Of a stretch of 33,441 nt of DNA, positions 23,168 to 31,581 are shown in pieces. Within the stretch, counting starts at the first letter, position 1. Every line of letters begins with the position of its first letter. The notes under the pieces were generated by a model that worked only from the letters and a program-made list of their open reading frames with translations, searched no databases and had not been told where the DNA came from. The DNA comes from a bacterium (GTDB lineage: Bacteria > Planctomycetota > JADGBV01). The DNA is taken from the NCBI GenBank assembly GCA_023261545.1, contig JAHFOS010000031.1, positions 1 through 33,441 on the forward strand, given 5' to 3'. Both the position numbers and the translations under genes were made by a program.

Positions 23168-23219
23168 CCGCGGATGACGCGGATAATTTCTTCTCTTTCC
23201 ATCCGAGTTATCCGCGGTT
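23166..23219. repeat. 54-bp imperfect inverted repeat (CCGCGGATAA type)
   Basis: AACCGCGGATGACGCGGAT at 23166-23184 pairs with ATCCGAGTTATCCGCGGTT at 23201-23219 with two mismatches in 19, leaving a 16-base pyrimidine-rich loop. It lies in the short gap between the GH43-like gene and the second pseudopilin, overlapping the possible TTG start of the latter. Similar CCGCGGAT palindromes occur as scattered intergenic repeats in environmental bacteria. A terminator after the GH43 gene is an alternative reading, although no T-run follows. Confidence 0.6.
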
Positions 23220-23238
23220 ATAATTTTTTTGTTAACAC

Positions 23239-24312
23239 TTACCAAATTTCTTGTGCTGGCGCGAAGGGGTTCCAACGCTCCCGGTAGCATAGGGAGGCGG
23301 TGTTCGAAGCGGGATCCAAGTCCACGGGCAGAAACAAATAGCGCGACTTTTCGAGATCGCCGCGCGCGGCATCGCCCCCCCACCACTGATCACAAATCGC
23401 CAAGATGGATCCGGACTCCCGGATAGGGAGGAAGTTCGATATCTGGGAGCCCCAGGTCTCTCGCTGGCTCAGCAATTGTTTGCGGCCATAAGGTCCGAGC
23501 GGCGCGTCCGCCACGGCCCCATGCGTCTCGGATCCGGCCCAGCCGAACACCCCGGAGCCGGCCACGAGGTAGCGGCCCTTGATCTTGATCATGGCGGCGC
23601 CTTCATGCGTCGGCGGCAGGGCCACGGCGCCGCGGCGGGTCGAACTCAGGTAATCATCGCTCAGGAGGTCAACGCGGATGTTGCGATGCCCGTCATCATA
23701 GACGAGATAGGCGCTGCCATCGTCGTCCTTGAAGAGCCCAAGGTCCTGACCCCAGCCGTGCTCCTCCCCGCTTTCGCGCCGGGCGACGAAGCGGAACGGG
23801 CCCGCGGGCTCATCCGCTTCGGCCACCGCCAGCATGACGTCGGGATATTCGGGGTCCGCCTTGGCCATGCAGAAGAACCACAGGACGAACTTCCGCGTGC
23901 CCTCGTTGTAGAGGACGTTAGGGCGGTGGGAGGTGCCCTCGGAAAGCCAGCTGTGCTTAGGGAAGCTGAAGCACACGCCCGCGTACTCCCAGCTCACGAG
24001 ATCGCGGGAGCGATAGACGTTGAAGTCGTTCTGGAGTTTCGCGCCGGGCCGGCCCCAGAGGCCGCGCGGATTGCCCCGGTAACTGGTGCCGTACCAGTAG
24101 AACTCGTCCCCAACCCGCAGGATGCAGCCGTCGTGGCAGGAGATGGGGCGGCCCCGGGTATCGCGCCAGTCCGTGCCGTTGGTGATGAAGGGCGCGCGAG
24201 CCGCGGGGTCGGCGTTCCTTTGGGGGATCGGACTCACGGAAGCGGAGGAAACAGGCTTTTGGAGCTGCGGGAAATCAGGGCCCGGCCTGGTAGAGCATCC
24301 GGACCTCATCAT
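23239..24312 (-). CDS. Glycoside hydrolase, family 43-like (five-bladed beta-propeller)
   Basis: A 357-residue GH43/GH117-type beta-propeller protein. The first blade contains DTRGRPISCHDGCIL, then FYWYGTSYRG, the usual opening of GH43 enzymes that act on exposed sugar termini. YRSRDLVSWEYAGV and SHRPNVLYNEGTRKFVLWF mark the next blades, and DDDGSAYLVYDDG the third. Residues about 1-40 precede the domain and overlap the end of the LamG gene by 38 bases in another frame. No better start was found: a GTG at 24237 would give a shorter protein with no overlap. No signal peptide is seen. Substrate may be beta-galactoside or arabinan-like; it is not determinable here. Confidence 0.8.
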   Translation of the reverse strand: MMRSGCSTRPGPDFPQLQKPVSSASVSPIPQRNADPAARAPFITNGTDWRDTRGRPISCHDGCILRVGDEFYWYGTSYRGNPRGLWGRPGAKLQNDFNVYRSRDLVSWEYAGVCFSFPKHSWLSEGTSHRPNVLYNEGTRKFVLWFFCMAKADPEYPDVMLAVAEADEPAGPFRFVARRESGEEHGWGQDLGLFKDDDGSAYLVYDDGHRNIRVDLLSDDYLSSTRRGAVALPPTHEGAAMIKIKGRYLVAGSGVFGWAGSETHGAVADAPLGPYGRKQLLSQRETWGSQISNFLPIRESGSILAICDQWWGGDAARGDLEKSRYLFLPVDLDPASNTASLCYRERWNPFAPAQEIW

Positions 24313-25597
24313 CGCTCAGGGCCTTGTTGAAGATCTTCACCTCATCAATGAGGCCGCCAAAATAGGTGCCGTCACCTCCGTGGGTGCCGTCGATGGCACC
24401 GAGAGCGTAATAGACGGCCGCCAGCAGGCTTCTGTTGCCGGTGGTGGGGTAGGAGTACTTGACGCCGTCCACGAAACCTGAAAGCCGCCCCGTGCCGTCA
24501 AGGTTGTCGTAGCGCTTGACCACATGGTGCCAGACGTTGGCGCTTGATGTTCCCATGTTCATGTAGGCTGTGGTCCCGAGCCAGTAACCCACCCAGATGG
24601 AGGCGTTGGCGCTCACCCCCATCACCGCCAGATGGGAGCTAGTGTTGATGGCTTTCTGGCCAAGCTCCGCAACGATGACACCGGGCTTGGAGAAGTTGAC
24701 CCAGGCCGAGATAGTTTCAGATTTAGCGTTGAACCGCGAAAGAAGATCCTGTTGGGCGAGGACGTAGTCGTTTGTATCGTCATAGGTGAGCGCCTTTCCA
24801 GAAAGCCCCGTGGTGGAATTGGAGCTGAAGGTCATCCCGCCATTCAACCCGCCGCCGACGCTGTCCACGCCGCTGTAATCGGTGGCGACGTTGCCGCTGC
24901 TCTCGTCGAATTTGTAGTAGAGCACCAGGTTGCTGGCGGCAACACCCGCCAGGTCAGAGCTGCGGTCCGTCACGAACCATTGGCTGCCGTTGCTCATCAG
25001 CTCGACGTAAGGCAGGTAATTGGTGCTGGAGGTGAGTGACATGACGGGCTCATTGTCAATGTCGTTGCCCCCGCCGTCCAGCCACACGGTGTTGCTGGAG
25101 GTTATTTTCTTGATGGTGTAGCTCCTCCCCGTGACGTTGCCCGCGTAAGGCAGGGTCAGGGTGATATTGCCCGACGAAGTGCTGGCGTCCGCCAAAACGA
25201 GGCTGTTGCCGGACAGCGTGGCATTGGCGCTCGCGGTCTGGAAGTTCATCCCCAAAGTGCCCTGAATCTCCAGCGTGGATTTCGGAGCGGAGGTGCCGAT
25301 GCCCAAGTTGGAACTTTGGAGATAGGCATTGCCGAGCACATGGAGGTTGGTGGAAGGGGCCGTGGTGCCAATGCCCATCCGCCCCTGGGTGCTCAGGGTG
25401 GCTTCGCTGGAGCCGTCGCCATTGGCGTCCAGTTGGATGTTGCTGGCGGAAATGATATCAGCCACGGCGGGGCCTAGCGCGTGCGCCAACCCCAAAAGCA
25501 CTGGGAACAAGAGCCGGACGGAGGCACGCCCGCGGCTTCCATGGGATATCAACGGCTGCGTCCTCCGAGCGGAATTTGAACTCATGGCCCAGGCCAT
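24275..25597 (-). CDS. Secreted LamG/concanavalin A-like domain protein
   Basis: A 440-residue protein. An N-terminal signal peptide is likely: basic residues, then VRLLFPVLLGLAHAL and a cleavage-like AVA-D near residue 46. Residues about 50-120 contain two imperfect repeats, RMGIGTTAPSTNLHV and NLGIGTSAPKSTLEI, like trimeric tail-fibre or adhesin repeats. A beta-rich linker with NITLTLPYAGNVTG follows. Residues about 220-438 form a LamG-3-type lectin fold (LVLYYKFDESSG, ETISAWVNF, VWHHVVKRYD, GLIDEVKIFNKALSDDEV). It probably binds glycans outside the cell, helping the neighbouring hydrolases. Either the ATG at 25597 or the one at 25585 may be used. A TATAAT on the minus strand at 25600-25605 lies very close, favouring the second. 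Confidence 0.85.
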   Translation of the reverse strand: MAWAMSSNSARRTQPLISHGSRGRASVRLLFPVLLGLAHALGPAVADIISASNIQLDANGDGSSEATLSTQGRMGIGTTAPSTNLHVLGNAYLQSSNLGIGTSAPKSTLEIQGTLGMNFQTASANATLSGNSLVLADASTSSGNITLTLPYAGNVTGRSYTIKKITSSNTVWLDGGGNDIDNEPVMSLTSSTNYLPYVELMSNGSQWFVTDRSSDLAGVAASNLVLYYKFDESSGNVATDYSGVDSVGGGLNGGMTFSSNSTTGLSGKALTYDDTNDYVLAQQDLLSRFNAKSETISAWVNFSKPGVIVAELGQKAINTSSHLAVMGVSANASIWVGYWLGTTAYMNMGTSSANVWHHVVKRYDNLDGTGRLSGFVDGVKYSYPTTGNRSLLAAVYYALGAIDGTHGGDGTYFGGLIDEVKIFNKALSDDEVRMLYQAGP

Positions 25598-25727
25598 GCA
25601 TTATAGACAAAAATCCCGCAAGTCATCCCCCTCTGCGCTCGATTTCGGCTCATCCGAAGAATGCAGGCCTCTGGCAGAGATTCCCCCCTGTTTGTTCTTG
25701 GCTCTTTGAGTCCGCAATTCGGGGCAT

Positions 25728-25807
25728 CCACAGATTACACAGATTTGCACCGATTGAAATAGACGCCTTGATGGGTTATTATCTGTGTAAATCTGTGCAA
25801 TCTGTGG
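25728..25807. repeat. 80-bp palindromic intergenic repeat (CACAGAT type)
   Basis: TCCACAGATTACACAGATTT at 25728-25747 continues into TGCACCGAT, and pairs with ATCTGTGTAAATCTGTGC followed by AATCTGTGGA, ending at 25807. About 24 of 28 positions are complementary across an ~25-base loop. This CACAGATT palindrome is a known type of dispersed intergenic repeat in environmental bacteria. The rest of the 25598-25900 gap shows no gene; it contains only a candidate -10 next to the LamG gene and mixed-composition sequence. Confidence 0.7.
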
Positions 25808-25900
25808 AAAACTCCCCTGGCAGTTCGATTGGGTTTCGATCTTGCTCGACCAGGCACCGGTGTGAAAATTCTGGAAAGGTGCGCATGATTCTGATGAGCC

Positions 25901-26704
25901 CTAGAAATGGTCCCAACTACCCCAGCCGGGAACCCCCACATTCGGCGCCTCATCGGGATAGATCCCGCTTCCGATGGCTCCCAGGGAGGTCCATTTCCCG
26001 CTGGGAGCAACGGCCTCCCAATAGCGGAAATCCGTGTTGTAGGGCTCCATGATCCAGTACACGCTGCCATCCACGGCGGCCACGTTGGCGCCGTCCCGGT
26101 GCTGAGTGCCCAGCCTGTCCACCCAGGAATGCGAGCCCTCGATGCTCCAGAAGTTGATATGGCAGAAAACGGCCTCATCCATCACCATGGGGGTGCGGGA
26201 ATCCACGTATTCTCCGAGGGTGTTGTCCTTGTAGCGCGCCGCCAGGGGGATCCTGGAAAAAGATGCGCCGGTGAACTTCAGGCTGGAGGCGTAGTCAAAG
26301 CTGCCATTGCTCCCCAGTCCCGAATATAAGGGCGCGGGTTCCAGCGCGGGGCAGAGGAAAATCCGCTTGTCCCCGCTGGTGTACTCGAAAAGCGTTCCGG
26401 TTTGCGGGGCGTTCTTGATATTGTCGCTCCAGGCCCAGAGTTTGGCGCCCAGCCAGTCGTTCATATAGGCCTCGTTTCCGACATTGCCGGCTCCTAAACC
26501 ACCCGGAAAGCGCCCCTGGTGATCGTCGCCGAAGACGTGAAAGGCCAGGGCCAGTTGGTGCAGGTTGGATTTGCACCACAGCTCGACGGCCTGCTGGCGA
26601 GCGTTCTTGAGGGCCGGCGCCACCAGCGAAATCAGCACCGCGATGATGGCGATGACCACCAGCAGCTCAATCAAGGTAAACGATGCTGACCTCTGGATCT
26701 TCAA
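25901..26704 (-). CDS. Prepilin-type N-terminal methylation domain protein with H-X9-DG motif (pseudopilin)
   Basis: A 267-residue pseudopilin. The basic leader MKIQRSAS precedes [16 protein letters not shown], the prepilin peptidase site and membrane helix; Ser replaces the usual Gly at -1 and the Glu at +5 is kept. After the helix comes a coiled stretch ([20 protein letters not shown]) and a globular domain. Near the C-terminus [16 protein letters not shown] and His-X9-Asp-Gly (H in QHRDG, DG in AAVDGS) mark the processing-associated motif typical of PVC-group pseudopilins. The end, WGSWDHF, parallels that of the paralogue at 22343. These proteins may form periplasmic pseudopili or act as surface proteins. 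The gene lies between the AraC regulator and the LamG gene. Confidence 0.9.
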   Translation of the reverse strand: MKIQRSASFTLIELLVVIAIIAVLISLVAPALKNARQQAVELWCKSNLHQLALAFHVFGDDHQGRFPGGLGAGNVGNEAYMNDWLGAKLWAWSDNIKNAPQTGTLFEYTSGDKRIFLCPALEPAPLYSGLGSNGSFDYASSLKFTGASFSRIPLAARYKDNTLGEYVDSRTPMVMDEAVFCHINFWSIEGSHSWVDRLGTQHRDGANVAAVDGSVYWIMEPYNTDFRYWEAVAPSGKWTSLGAIGSGIYPDEAPNVGVPGWGSWDHF

Positions 26705-26834
26705 TTCTTGCGCTGCTTTTTTTGGAAAGCATAGGGGAAAAAGGAACCGGAAAAATACCCGGGATGGTAAAAAGTTGCACGATTTGACATGGCTGGAAGA
26801 ACCGTCGAGCGCGGAAAATCCCCCCTGCTCACGG

Positions 26835-27650
26835 CTAACTCCGGTAGATCAGCGACTGCAGGTACTGGCGGGGCGAAAGGCCCATGATTTTCTTGAATAG
26901 CCTGGAGAAGTAGCTGGGGTTGTCGAAGCGGAGCGTGGCGCAGATCTCCTTGATGCGCAGGCGCTTCTCCTCCATGAGGTAGGCCGCGTGATAGATGCGG
27001 CAGCGCAGCAGGTAGTCGTGGGGCGACTCGTTGTTGATCTGGCGGAATAATTTGCGGAAGTAGCTGTAGGAAATGGCCATCTGCCGGCTCAGATCGCGGA
27101 AGGAATAGTCCTCGAAGGGCCGGTTCTTGATGGTGATGGCGAGTTCCCTGATCCCCCGGCAGTAAGGGCGGTGGGACTCGTCTCCGAGCTTGGCGGAGCG
27201 CAGGTCAGCGTCCACCTGGGACAGGAGCTGCTCCAGCAGCAGCGTGCGGTCGGGCTGGGCGGCGATGTCGTTGCCGCGCACCAGGCGCACCAGGCTGCGC
27301 ATCCGCGATTCGAAGAGCGGCGCGTTGGTGACGTTGGCAAAGGGATCGGGACGGATCTTGAACAGCCCCCGCTCCAGCATGCGCTGCACCCTGGGGCCGT
27401 TGAAGGACGCCCACATCTGCACCCAGCGGGTGCCCGGCACTTTCGCATACTGGTAGGTGTTCTCGGTCCAGGTCCAGTACGCCGTGGGGGCGGAGAGCAC
27501 GACCTGGCGCCCACCGTTCATCCCGAACAGGATCTGCCCGCCAGCCAGGTAGTTCAGCACGTAGAAATCCGGCATGGCCCGGTCCACGACGGCCACACAG
27601 TCCGGGTTGGTGTCTCCGGAGATGAAGGTGATGTCGTCGAAGTAATCCAT
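26835..27650 (-). CDS. AraC-family transcriptional regulator
   Basis: A 271-residue regulator. The N-terminal ~150 residues form a predicted cupin-like sensing domain ([23 protein letters not shown] and following). The C-terminal ~100 residues carry two helix-turn-helix units: [21 protein letters not shown], then [22 protein letters not shown], ending in the AraC signature [11 protein letters not shown]. The ATG at 27650 is chosen because it lies four bases after the stop of the GH38 gene; the longer frame would overlap that gene without support. It probably senses a sugar and activates the glycoside-hydrolase locus, perhaps including its own operon. The inducer is unknown. Confidence 0.88.
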   Translation of the reverse strand: MDYFDDITFISGDTNPDCVAVVDRAMPDFYVLNYLAGGQILFGMNGGRQVVLSAPTAYWTWTENTYQYAKVPGTRWVQMWASFNGPRVQRMLERGLFKIRPDPFANVTNAPLFESRMRSLVRLVRGNDIAAQPDRTLLLEQLLSQVDADLRSAKLGDESHRPYCRGIRELAITIKNRPFEDYSFRDLSRQMAISYSYFRKLFRQINNESPHDYLLRCRIYHAAYLMEEKRLRIKEICATLRFDNPSYFSRLFKKIMGLSPRQYLQSLIYRS

Positions 27651-27654
27651 AGCG

Positions 27655-30147
27655 CTACGTGCGCTCCAGCAGATCACAGGCCGTGGCCTTCCAGACTGAC
27701 TTGGTCTGGCGCAGCCGCCAGGTGGCTATTTGCCGTGGGTTGACCTTTCCCAGCCGCAGGGTCTGGCCCAAAAGCGTCAGCACCGCCTGGGCCGGCTTGC
27801 CGGCGACCTCCTGGACGCGGAGGATCAACCCCTGGCCATCGTTGGCGGGTTTGAGCGCCAACAGGGCCAGGTGCTCGGGTTGCAGCGCGGCGAAGGAGCC
27901 GGACCTGGGCAGCCCCCCTTTTTTTCCAGGCCGCGCTGGAACCGTCTGTGCCAGCGGCGGCTGGGCGAGCTCCCGGGCCAACCCCAAGAGGCGCTGGTCC
28001 GCCGGGCCGATGAGCAGGCGGCACAGCAGCTCTCCGGTGTCCACGGCGGGCCGCCACGGCTCGGCCTGCGCCGTGAGTTTCACGTCATTGGCGTAGCGCG
28101 AGGCGCGGACCACCGTCGCCGTGAACGCGCCGTTCCAAATAGCGAAGCTCGACAGCGCGTCGCTCGCGAAGCCGAAGCCGCCCCCAGGCCCGGAAACCCG
28201 CGCCCAGCGCAGGCCCGGAACCTCACCCACGGCGCCGCGCGTGGCGCTTCCGCCCGGCACCTCGTACTCCACCCGCTCCGCCCCAGGCAGCAGCAGCCGG
28301 AGCCGGGCGCAGCGCTCGTTCCAGAACACGCGCAGCGCAATATCTACGGCTTCACGCCCGCGGTAGAGCATGCAAGTGAAGTCCAGATGGGACTTCGCGC
28401 CCGCCAGGCGCACCCACAGCGCGGCGCGTTCGGGTCCGCGCTCGCGAACTTCGGCGTGCGTCACCGTCCAGGATTCCTTCACCACCGCGAGTTGCAGGGA
28501 TTCCGCTTCTTCGCTCATGCCCCCCCATGAGCCCCAGGGGTCGTCCATCACCACGGCGCTGAGCCCGGTGCTCCCGAACAGCGGCGACCCATCCTTCAAA
28601 ACGTGGATTCCATTTTCGCCGACCGTGGCGCTGAGGCGGTAGGTTTCATTGGCGATGGTCGTCGCATCCAGCGCACGCGCGGGAAAGGGCACCTCGGGAC
28701 ACTGGCTGCCTTCCACCCAGCCCAGGGTCATCACCTGCCAGCCCAGGGGCGGCAAACGCACCGGCACCACCACGCGCTTGCGCCACGCCAGGTTCGCCAT
28801 GGCGCTGTGTTCGTTGGCCACCACCTGATGCGGCCATACGGCGCCGGCGGCGTCGCGCACTTCCACGGGAAGCTGGTCCACCTTGTCGGTGTAGGGCGCG
28901 ATGGGGCGGTAATCGAGGCTGCCTTCCAATTCGACGTGGCCGTTGAAGCCGTGTGGGTGGGGGTTCCACAGCAGGAAAGCGAGCGCCGTCGGGTGATCGC
29001 CGGTCACCGCGGGAACGCACGTGTCCATCCGGTAAGCCAGCGCGTTGATGGCGTCCAGGTCCAGCTCATGACAGCGGTGGACGATGCCGCCCAGCCACGC
29101 CAGTTGGTCCTCGTAGGCCCGCTCTATCGAGGAGCCGGGCAGGATATCGTGGAAGGAATTGAACAGCAGACCCTGCCACTCGGCGCTCATGGCGACGTGC
29201 CGTTGCCGCAGCGCCGCGCGCGTGAGCGCATTCAAGGTCTCGGTGGCGGACAGCTTCGCCTCGGCGCGGCGGTAGGGCCATTTGAACTTGGCGACGGAGG
29301 CGTAACAGCCGCGCAGGGCGAAGTTGAGTTCACCCCGGTGCAGCGGAAGTTGGAGCTTCTTGCGGCGCACTTCGGCGTGCAATTCCTTGAAGAGGCGGTG
29401 GAGGCCGGAATGGACCACGCGCACCTCGGGATGCCGCCGCGCCCAATCCCGGATTTCCTGGAGGTGCCTGCGGCTGGCGCCGCCGCCATGGTTCCCCAAG
29501 CCATAGAAGAATCCCACGTTGGCGAGGGGTTGTTCGGAGGCCGCGGCCAGCAGCTTGTCGAGTTTCGGCGCGACTTCCTCCCGGCCGGTGCCGTACCATC
29601 CGGCCAGGGGCCGGTAGGACAGGAGGTGCGCCCCGCCGCAGCCTTCCCACCAGAACGCCGGCAGCGGCAGCGGCAGGATGTGGTGCTCGGGCCGGGTGAA
29701 GGCGAACCCGGTGATGCCGGCGCCGGCCATGATGTCCGGCAGTCCGGCGGCGTGCCCGAACGAATCCGCCGCCCAGGCGACGGACACCGGTTTGCCGAAG
29801 CGCGCGCTGAAATAATCCTGGCCGCTCTGGTATTGGCGCGCGAAGGTTTCCGTGGCGGGGAGGTTGGTGTCGGCCTGGATCCAGGTGCCGCCCACCACGT
29901 CCCAGCGACCCTGCGCCACCCGCTTGGCGATGCGCCGGAAGGTCGCCGCATCGGATTTCTCGATGTGCTGATAAATCGCCGCCTCGCCGCGCACGAAGGT
30001 GAAGTCGTCGTCTTCATCCATGAGATCGAGCATGGCTTTGCAGGTGATGATGCCCTCGTTCATGCCCTCGCGCCAATCCCACAGCCAGACCGGATCCAGG
30101 TGGGCGTTGGCGATGAGATGGAAGGTCAGTGGGGTCATGGTGCCCAT
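27655..30147 (-). CDS. Alpha-mannosidase, family GH38
   Basis: An 830-residue GH38 enzyme, a zinc-dependent retaining alpha-mannosidase. NAHLDPVWLWDW near residues 14-25 gives the metal ligands H16 and D18, and D128 in WAADSFGHAAGLPD is the expected nucleophile and third ligand. SFHDILPGSS (near 340) supplies the final histidine ligand. The middle three-helix bundle and C-terminal beta domains fill the remainder, so length is normal. No signal peptide is present, pointing to action in the cytoplasm or periplasm on mannosides imported from glycans. The ATG at 30147 is used; TTG 30150 or ATG 30138 are possible. Four bases separate its stop from the AraC gene, implying co-transcription. Confidence 0.9.
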   Translation of the reverse strand: MGTMTPLTFHLIANAHLDPVWLWDWREGMNEGIITCKAMLDLMDEDDDFTFVRGEAAIYQHIEKSDAATFRRIAKRVAQGRWDVVGGTWIQADTNLPATETFARQYQSGQDYFSARFGKPVSVAWAADSFGHAAGLPDIMAGAGITGFAFTRPEHHILPLPLPAFWWEGCGGAHLLSYRPLAGWYGTGREEVAPKLDKLLAAASEQPLANVGFFYGLGNHGGGASRRHLQEIRDWARRHPEVRVVHSGLHRLFKELHAEVRRKKLQLPLHRGELNFALRGCYASVAKFKWPYRRAEAKLSATETLNALTRAALRQRHVAMSAEWQGLLFNSFHDILPGSSIERAYEDQLAWLGGIVHRCHELDLDAINALAYRMDTCVPAVTGDHPTALAFLLWNPHPHGFNGHVELEGSLDYRPIAPYTDKVDQLPVEVRDAAGAVWPHQVVANEHSAMANLAWRKRVVVPVRLPPLGWQVMTLGWVEGSQCPEVPFPARALDATTIANETYRLSATVGENGIHVLKDGSPLFGSTGLSAVVMDDPWGSWGGMSEEAESLQLAVVKESWTVTHAEVRERGPERAALWVRLAGAKSHLDFTCMLYRGREAVDIALRVFWNERCARLRLLLPGAERVEYEVPGGSATRGAVGEVPGLRWARVSGPGGGFGFASDALSSFAIWNGAFTATVVRASRYANDVKLTAQAEPWRPAVDTGELLCRLLIGPADQRLLGLARELAQPPLAQTVPARPGKKGGLPRSGSFAALQPEHLALLALKPANDGQGLILRVQEVAGKPAQAVLTLLGQTLRLGKVNPRQIATWRLRQTKSVWKATACDLLERT

Positions 30148-30307
30148 CAAAAAAGTGTGCTTGAGTCGGATGAACCATAATTCATGCCGCGCTCAAAAAT
30201 CAAATCGTGCAAGGATCTCCAAATCCGTGATGAAATTCCGGTGTCTAAAGGCCGACTCGGGGCTTGTCCTGTGTCAGGTCCCCATAAAACAGCAGGGGTC
30301 AACCTTT

Positions 30308-30314
30308 AGAGGAG
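30308..30314 (+). promoter_or_regulatory. Ribosome binding site of the zinc dehydrogenase gene
   Basis: AGAGGAG lies seven bases before the ATG at 30322 and is one of the few strong Shine-Dalgarno sites in the window, so it fixes this start. The 30148-30307 gap between this gene and the divergent GH38 gene must contain both promoters, but no convincing -35/-10 pair was found. Confidence 0.7.
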
Positions 30315-30321
30315 CAGATCC

Positions 30322-31509
30322 ATGTCGGTAAATCGCGGTGTCGCCTATATCAAAACGGGAGTGGTCGAGGTGCGCAAGATTGACTATCCCAAGCTAGCGC
30401 TGGGCAAGCGCCAGTGCCACCACGGGGTTATTCTCAAGGTGGTCACCACTAATATCTGCGGGAGCGATCAGCACATGGTGCGCGGGCGCACCACGGCTCC
30501 GACCGGCCTGGTGCTGGGTCACGAAATCACCGGCGAGGTCATCGAATGCGGGCGCGACGTGGAGTTCGTCAAGAAGGGCGACATCGTCTCGGTGCCCTTC
30601 AACATCGCCTGCGGGCGCTGCCGCAACTGCAAGGAAGGCAAGACCGGCATCTGCCTCAGTGTCAACCCCGCCCGTCCCGGCGCCGCTTACGGCTACGTTG
30701 ACATGGGCGGCTGGGTCGGCGGCCAAGCGGAGTACGTGATGGTGCCCTACGCCGATTTCAACCTGCTGCGCTTCCCCGACCGCGATCAGGCCCTGGCCAA
30801 AATCAAGGACCTGACGCTGCTGTCCGACATCTTCCCCACCGGCTACCACGGAGCGGTCACGGCCGGCGTCGGCCCGGGTTCCATCGTCTATATCGCCGGT
30901 GCCGGCCCCGTGGGCCTAGCCAGCGCGGCCTCGTGCCACCTCCTCGGGGCGGCCTGCGTGATCGTCGGCGACCTCATCCCCGAGCGCCTCAAGCAGGCGC
31001 GCTCCTTCGGCTGTGAAACCGTGGACTTGCGCAAGGAGGCCACGCTGGCCCAGCAGATCGAGCACATCGTGAAGGTGCCCGAGGTGGATTGCGCCGTGGA
31101 CTGCGTCGGCTTCGAGGCGCGCGGCCATGGGCACCAGCACGCGGTGGAGCGGCCCGCCACCGTCCTGAATTCGATGATGGAAATCACCCGCGCAGGCGGT
31201 GCTCTCGGTATTCCCGGCCTCTACGTGACCGGGGATCCGGGCGGTGTGGACGAGAACGCGAAAATCGGCATGCTCGGCATCCGCATCGGCCTCGGCTGGG
31301 CCAAGTCCCATGTCTTCACCACGGGCCAGTGCCCCGTGATGAAGTATCACCGCCAGCTCATGAACGCCATTTTGTACGATAAAATCAAGATCGCCAAGGC
31401 CGTCAACGTGGCAGTCATCTCCCTCGACGACGCGCCGCAGGGCTACGCCGACTTCGACAAGGGCGCGGCGAAGAAGTTCGTCCTCGACCCTCATCGCATG
31501 GTGGCTTGA
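30322..31509 (+). CDS. fdhA: Zinc-dependent alcohol dehydrogenase, glutathione-independent formaldehyde dehydrogenase-like
   Basis: A 395-residue medium-chain zinc dehydrogenase. C46 in NICGSD and H67 in GHEITGE bind the catalytic zinc. C97, C100, C103 and C111 (ACGRCRNCKEGKTGIC) bind the structural zinc. The NAD-binding GAGPVG is at 193-198. The unusually long insert with GARPGAAYG-like sequence (NPARPGAAYGYVDMGGWVGGQAEYV) and the tail ISLDDAPQGYADFDKGAAKKFVLDPH are characteristic of the formaldehyde dehydrogenase subgroup, which oxidises formaldehyde without glutathione. Other alcohols are possible. It forms a single-gene unit with its own ribosome site. It could detoxify formaldehyde or take part in sugar metabolism. 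Confidence 0.82.
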   Translation: MSVNRGVAYIKTGVVEVRKIDYPKLALGKRQCHHGVILKVVTTNICGSDQHMVRGRTTAPTGLVLGHEITGEVIECGRDVEFVKKGDIVSVPFNIACGRCRNCKEGKTGICLSVNPARPGAAYGYVDMGGWVGGQAEYVMVPYADFNLLRFPDRDQALAKIKDLTLLSDIFPTGYHGAVTAGVGPGSIVYIAGAGPVGLASAASCHLLGAACVIVGDLIPERLKQARSFGCETVDLRKEATLAQQIEHIVKVPEVDCAVDCVGFEARGHGHQHAVERPATVLNSMMEITRAGGALGIPGLYVTGDPGGVDENAKIGMLGIRIGLGWAKSHVFTTGQCPVMKYHRQLMNAILYDKIKIAKAVNVAVISLDDAPQGYADFDKGAAKKFVLDPHRMVA

Positions 31510-31521
31510 GCCGGCCGGCTT

Positions 31522-31551
31522 CCTGGAGGCGCCCTACCGGGCGCCTCCAGG
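31522..31551. terminator. Perfect 13-bp hairpin between convergent genes
   Basis: CCTGGAGGCGCCC (31522-31534), loop TACC, GGGCGCCTCCAGG (31539-31551) form a perfect GC-rich stem. It lies 12 bases after the dehydrogenase stop and 30 bases after the stop of the convergent minus-strand gene at 31582, so it could end transcription from both sides. No T-run follows on either strand, so termination would be atypical or Rho-assisted. Confidence 0.6.
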
Positions 31552-31581
31552 CCCGGTCGCCGCAACGGGCGCTGCCCGGAG

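Noticed and set aside
25576..26052. 158-codon plus-strand frame
   Set aside because: Crosses the CACAGAT palindrome and the end of the pseudopilin gene; no domain or ribosome site.
28603..30180. 525-codon plus-strand frame
   Set aside because: Antisense to the GH38 gene; His- and Gly-rich low-complexity translation without motifs.
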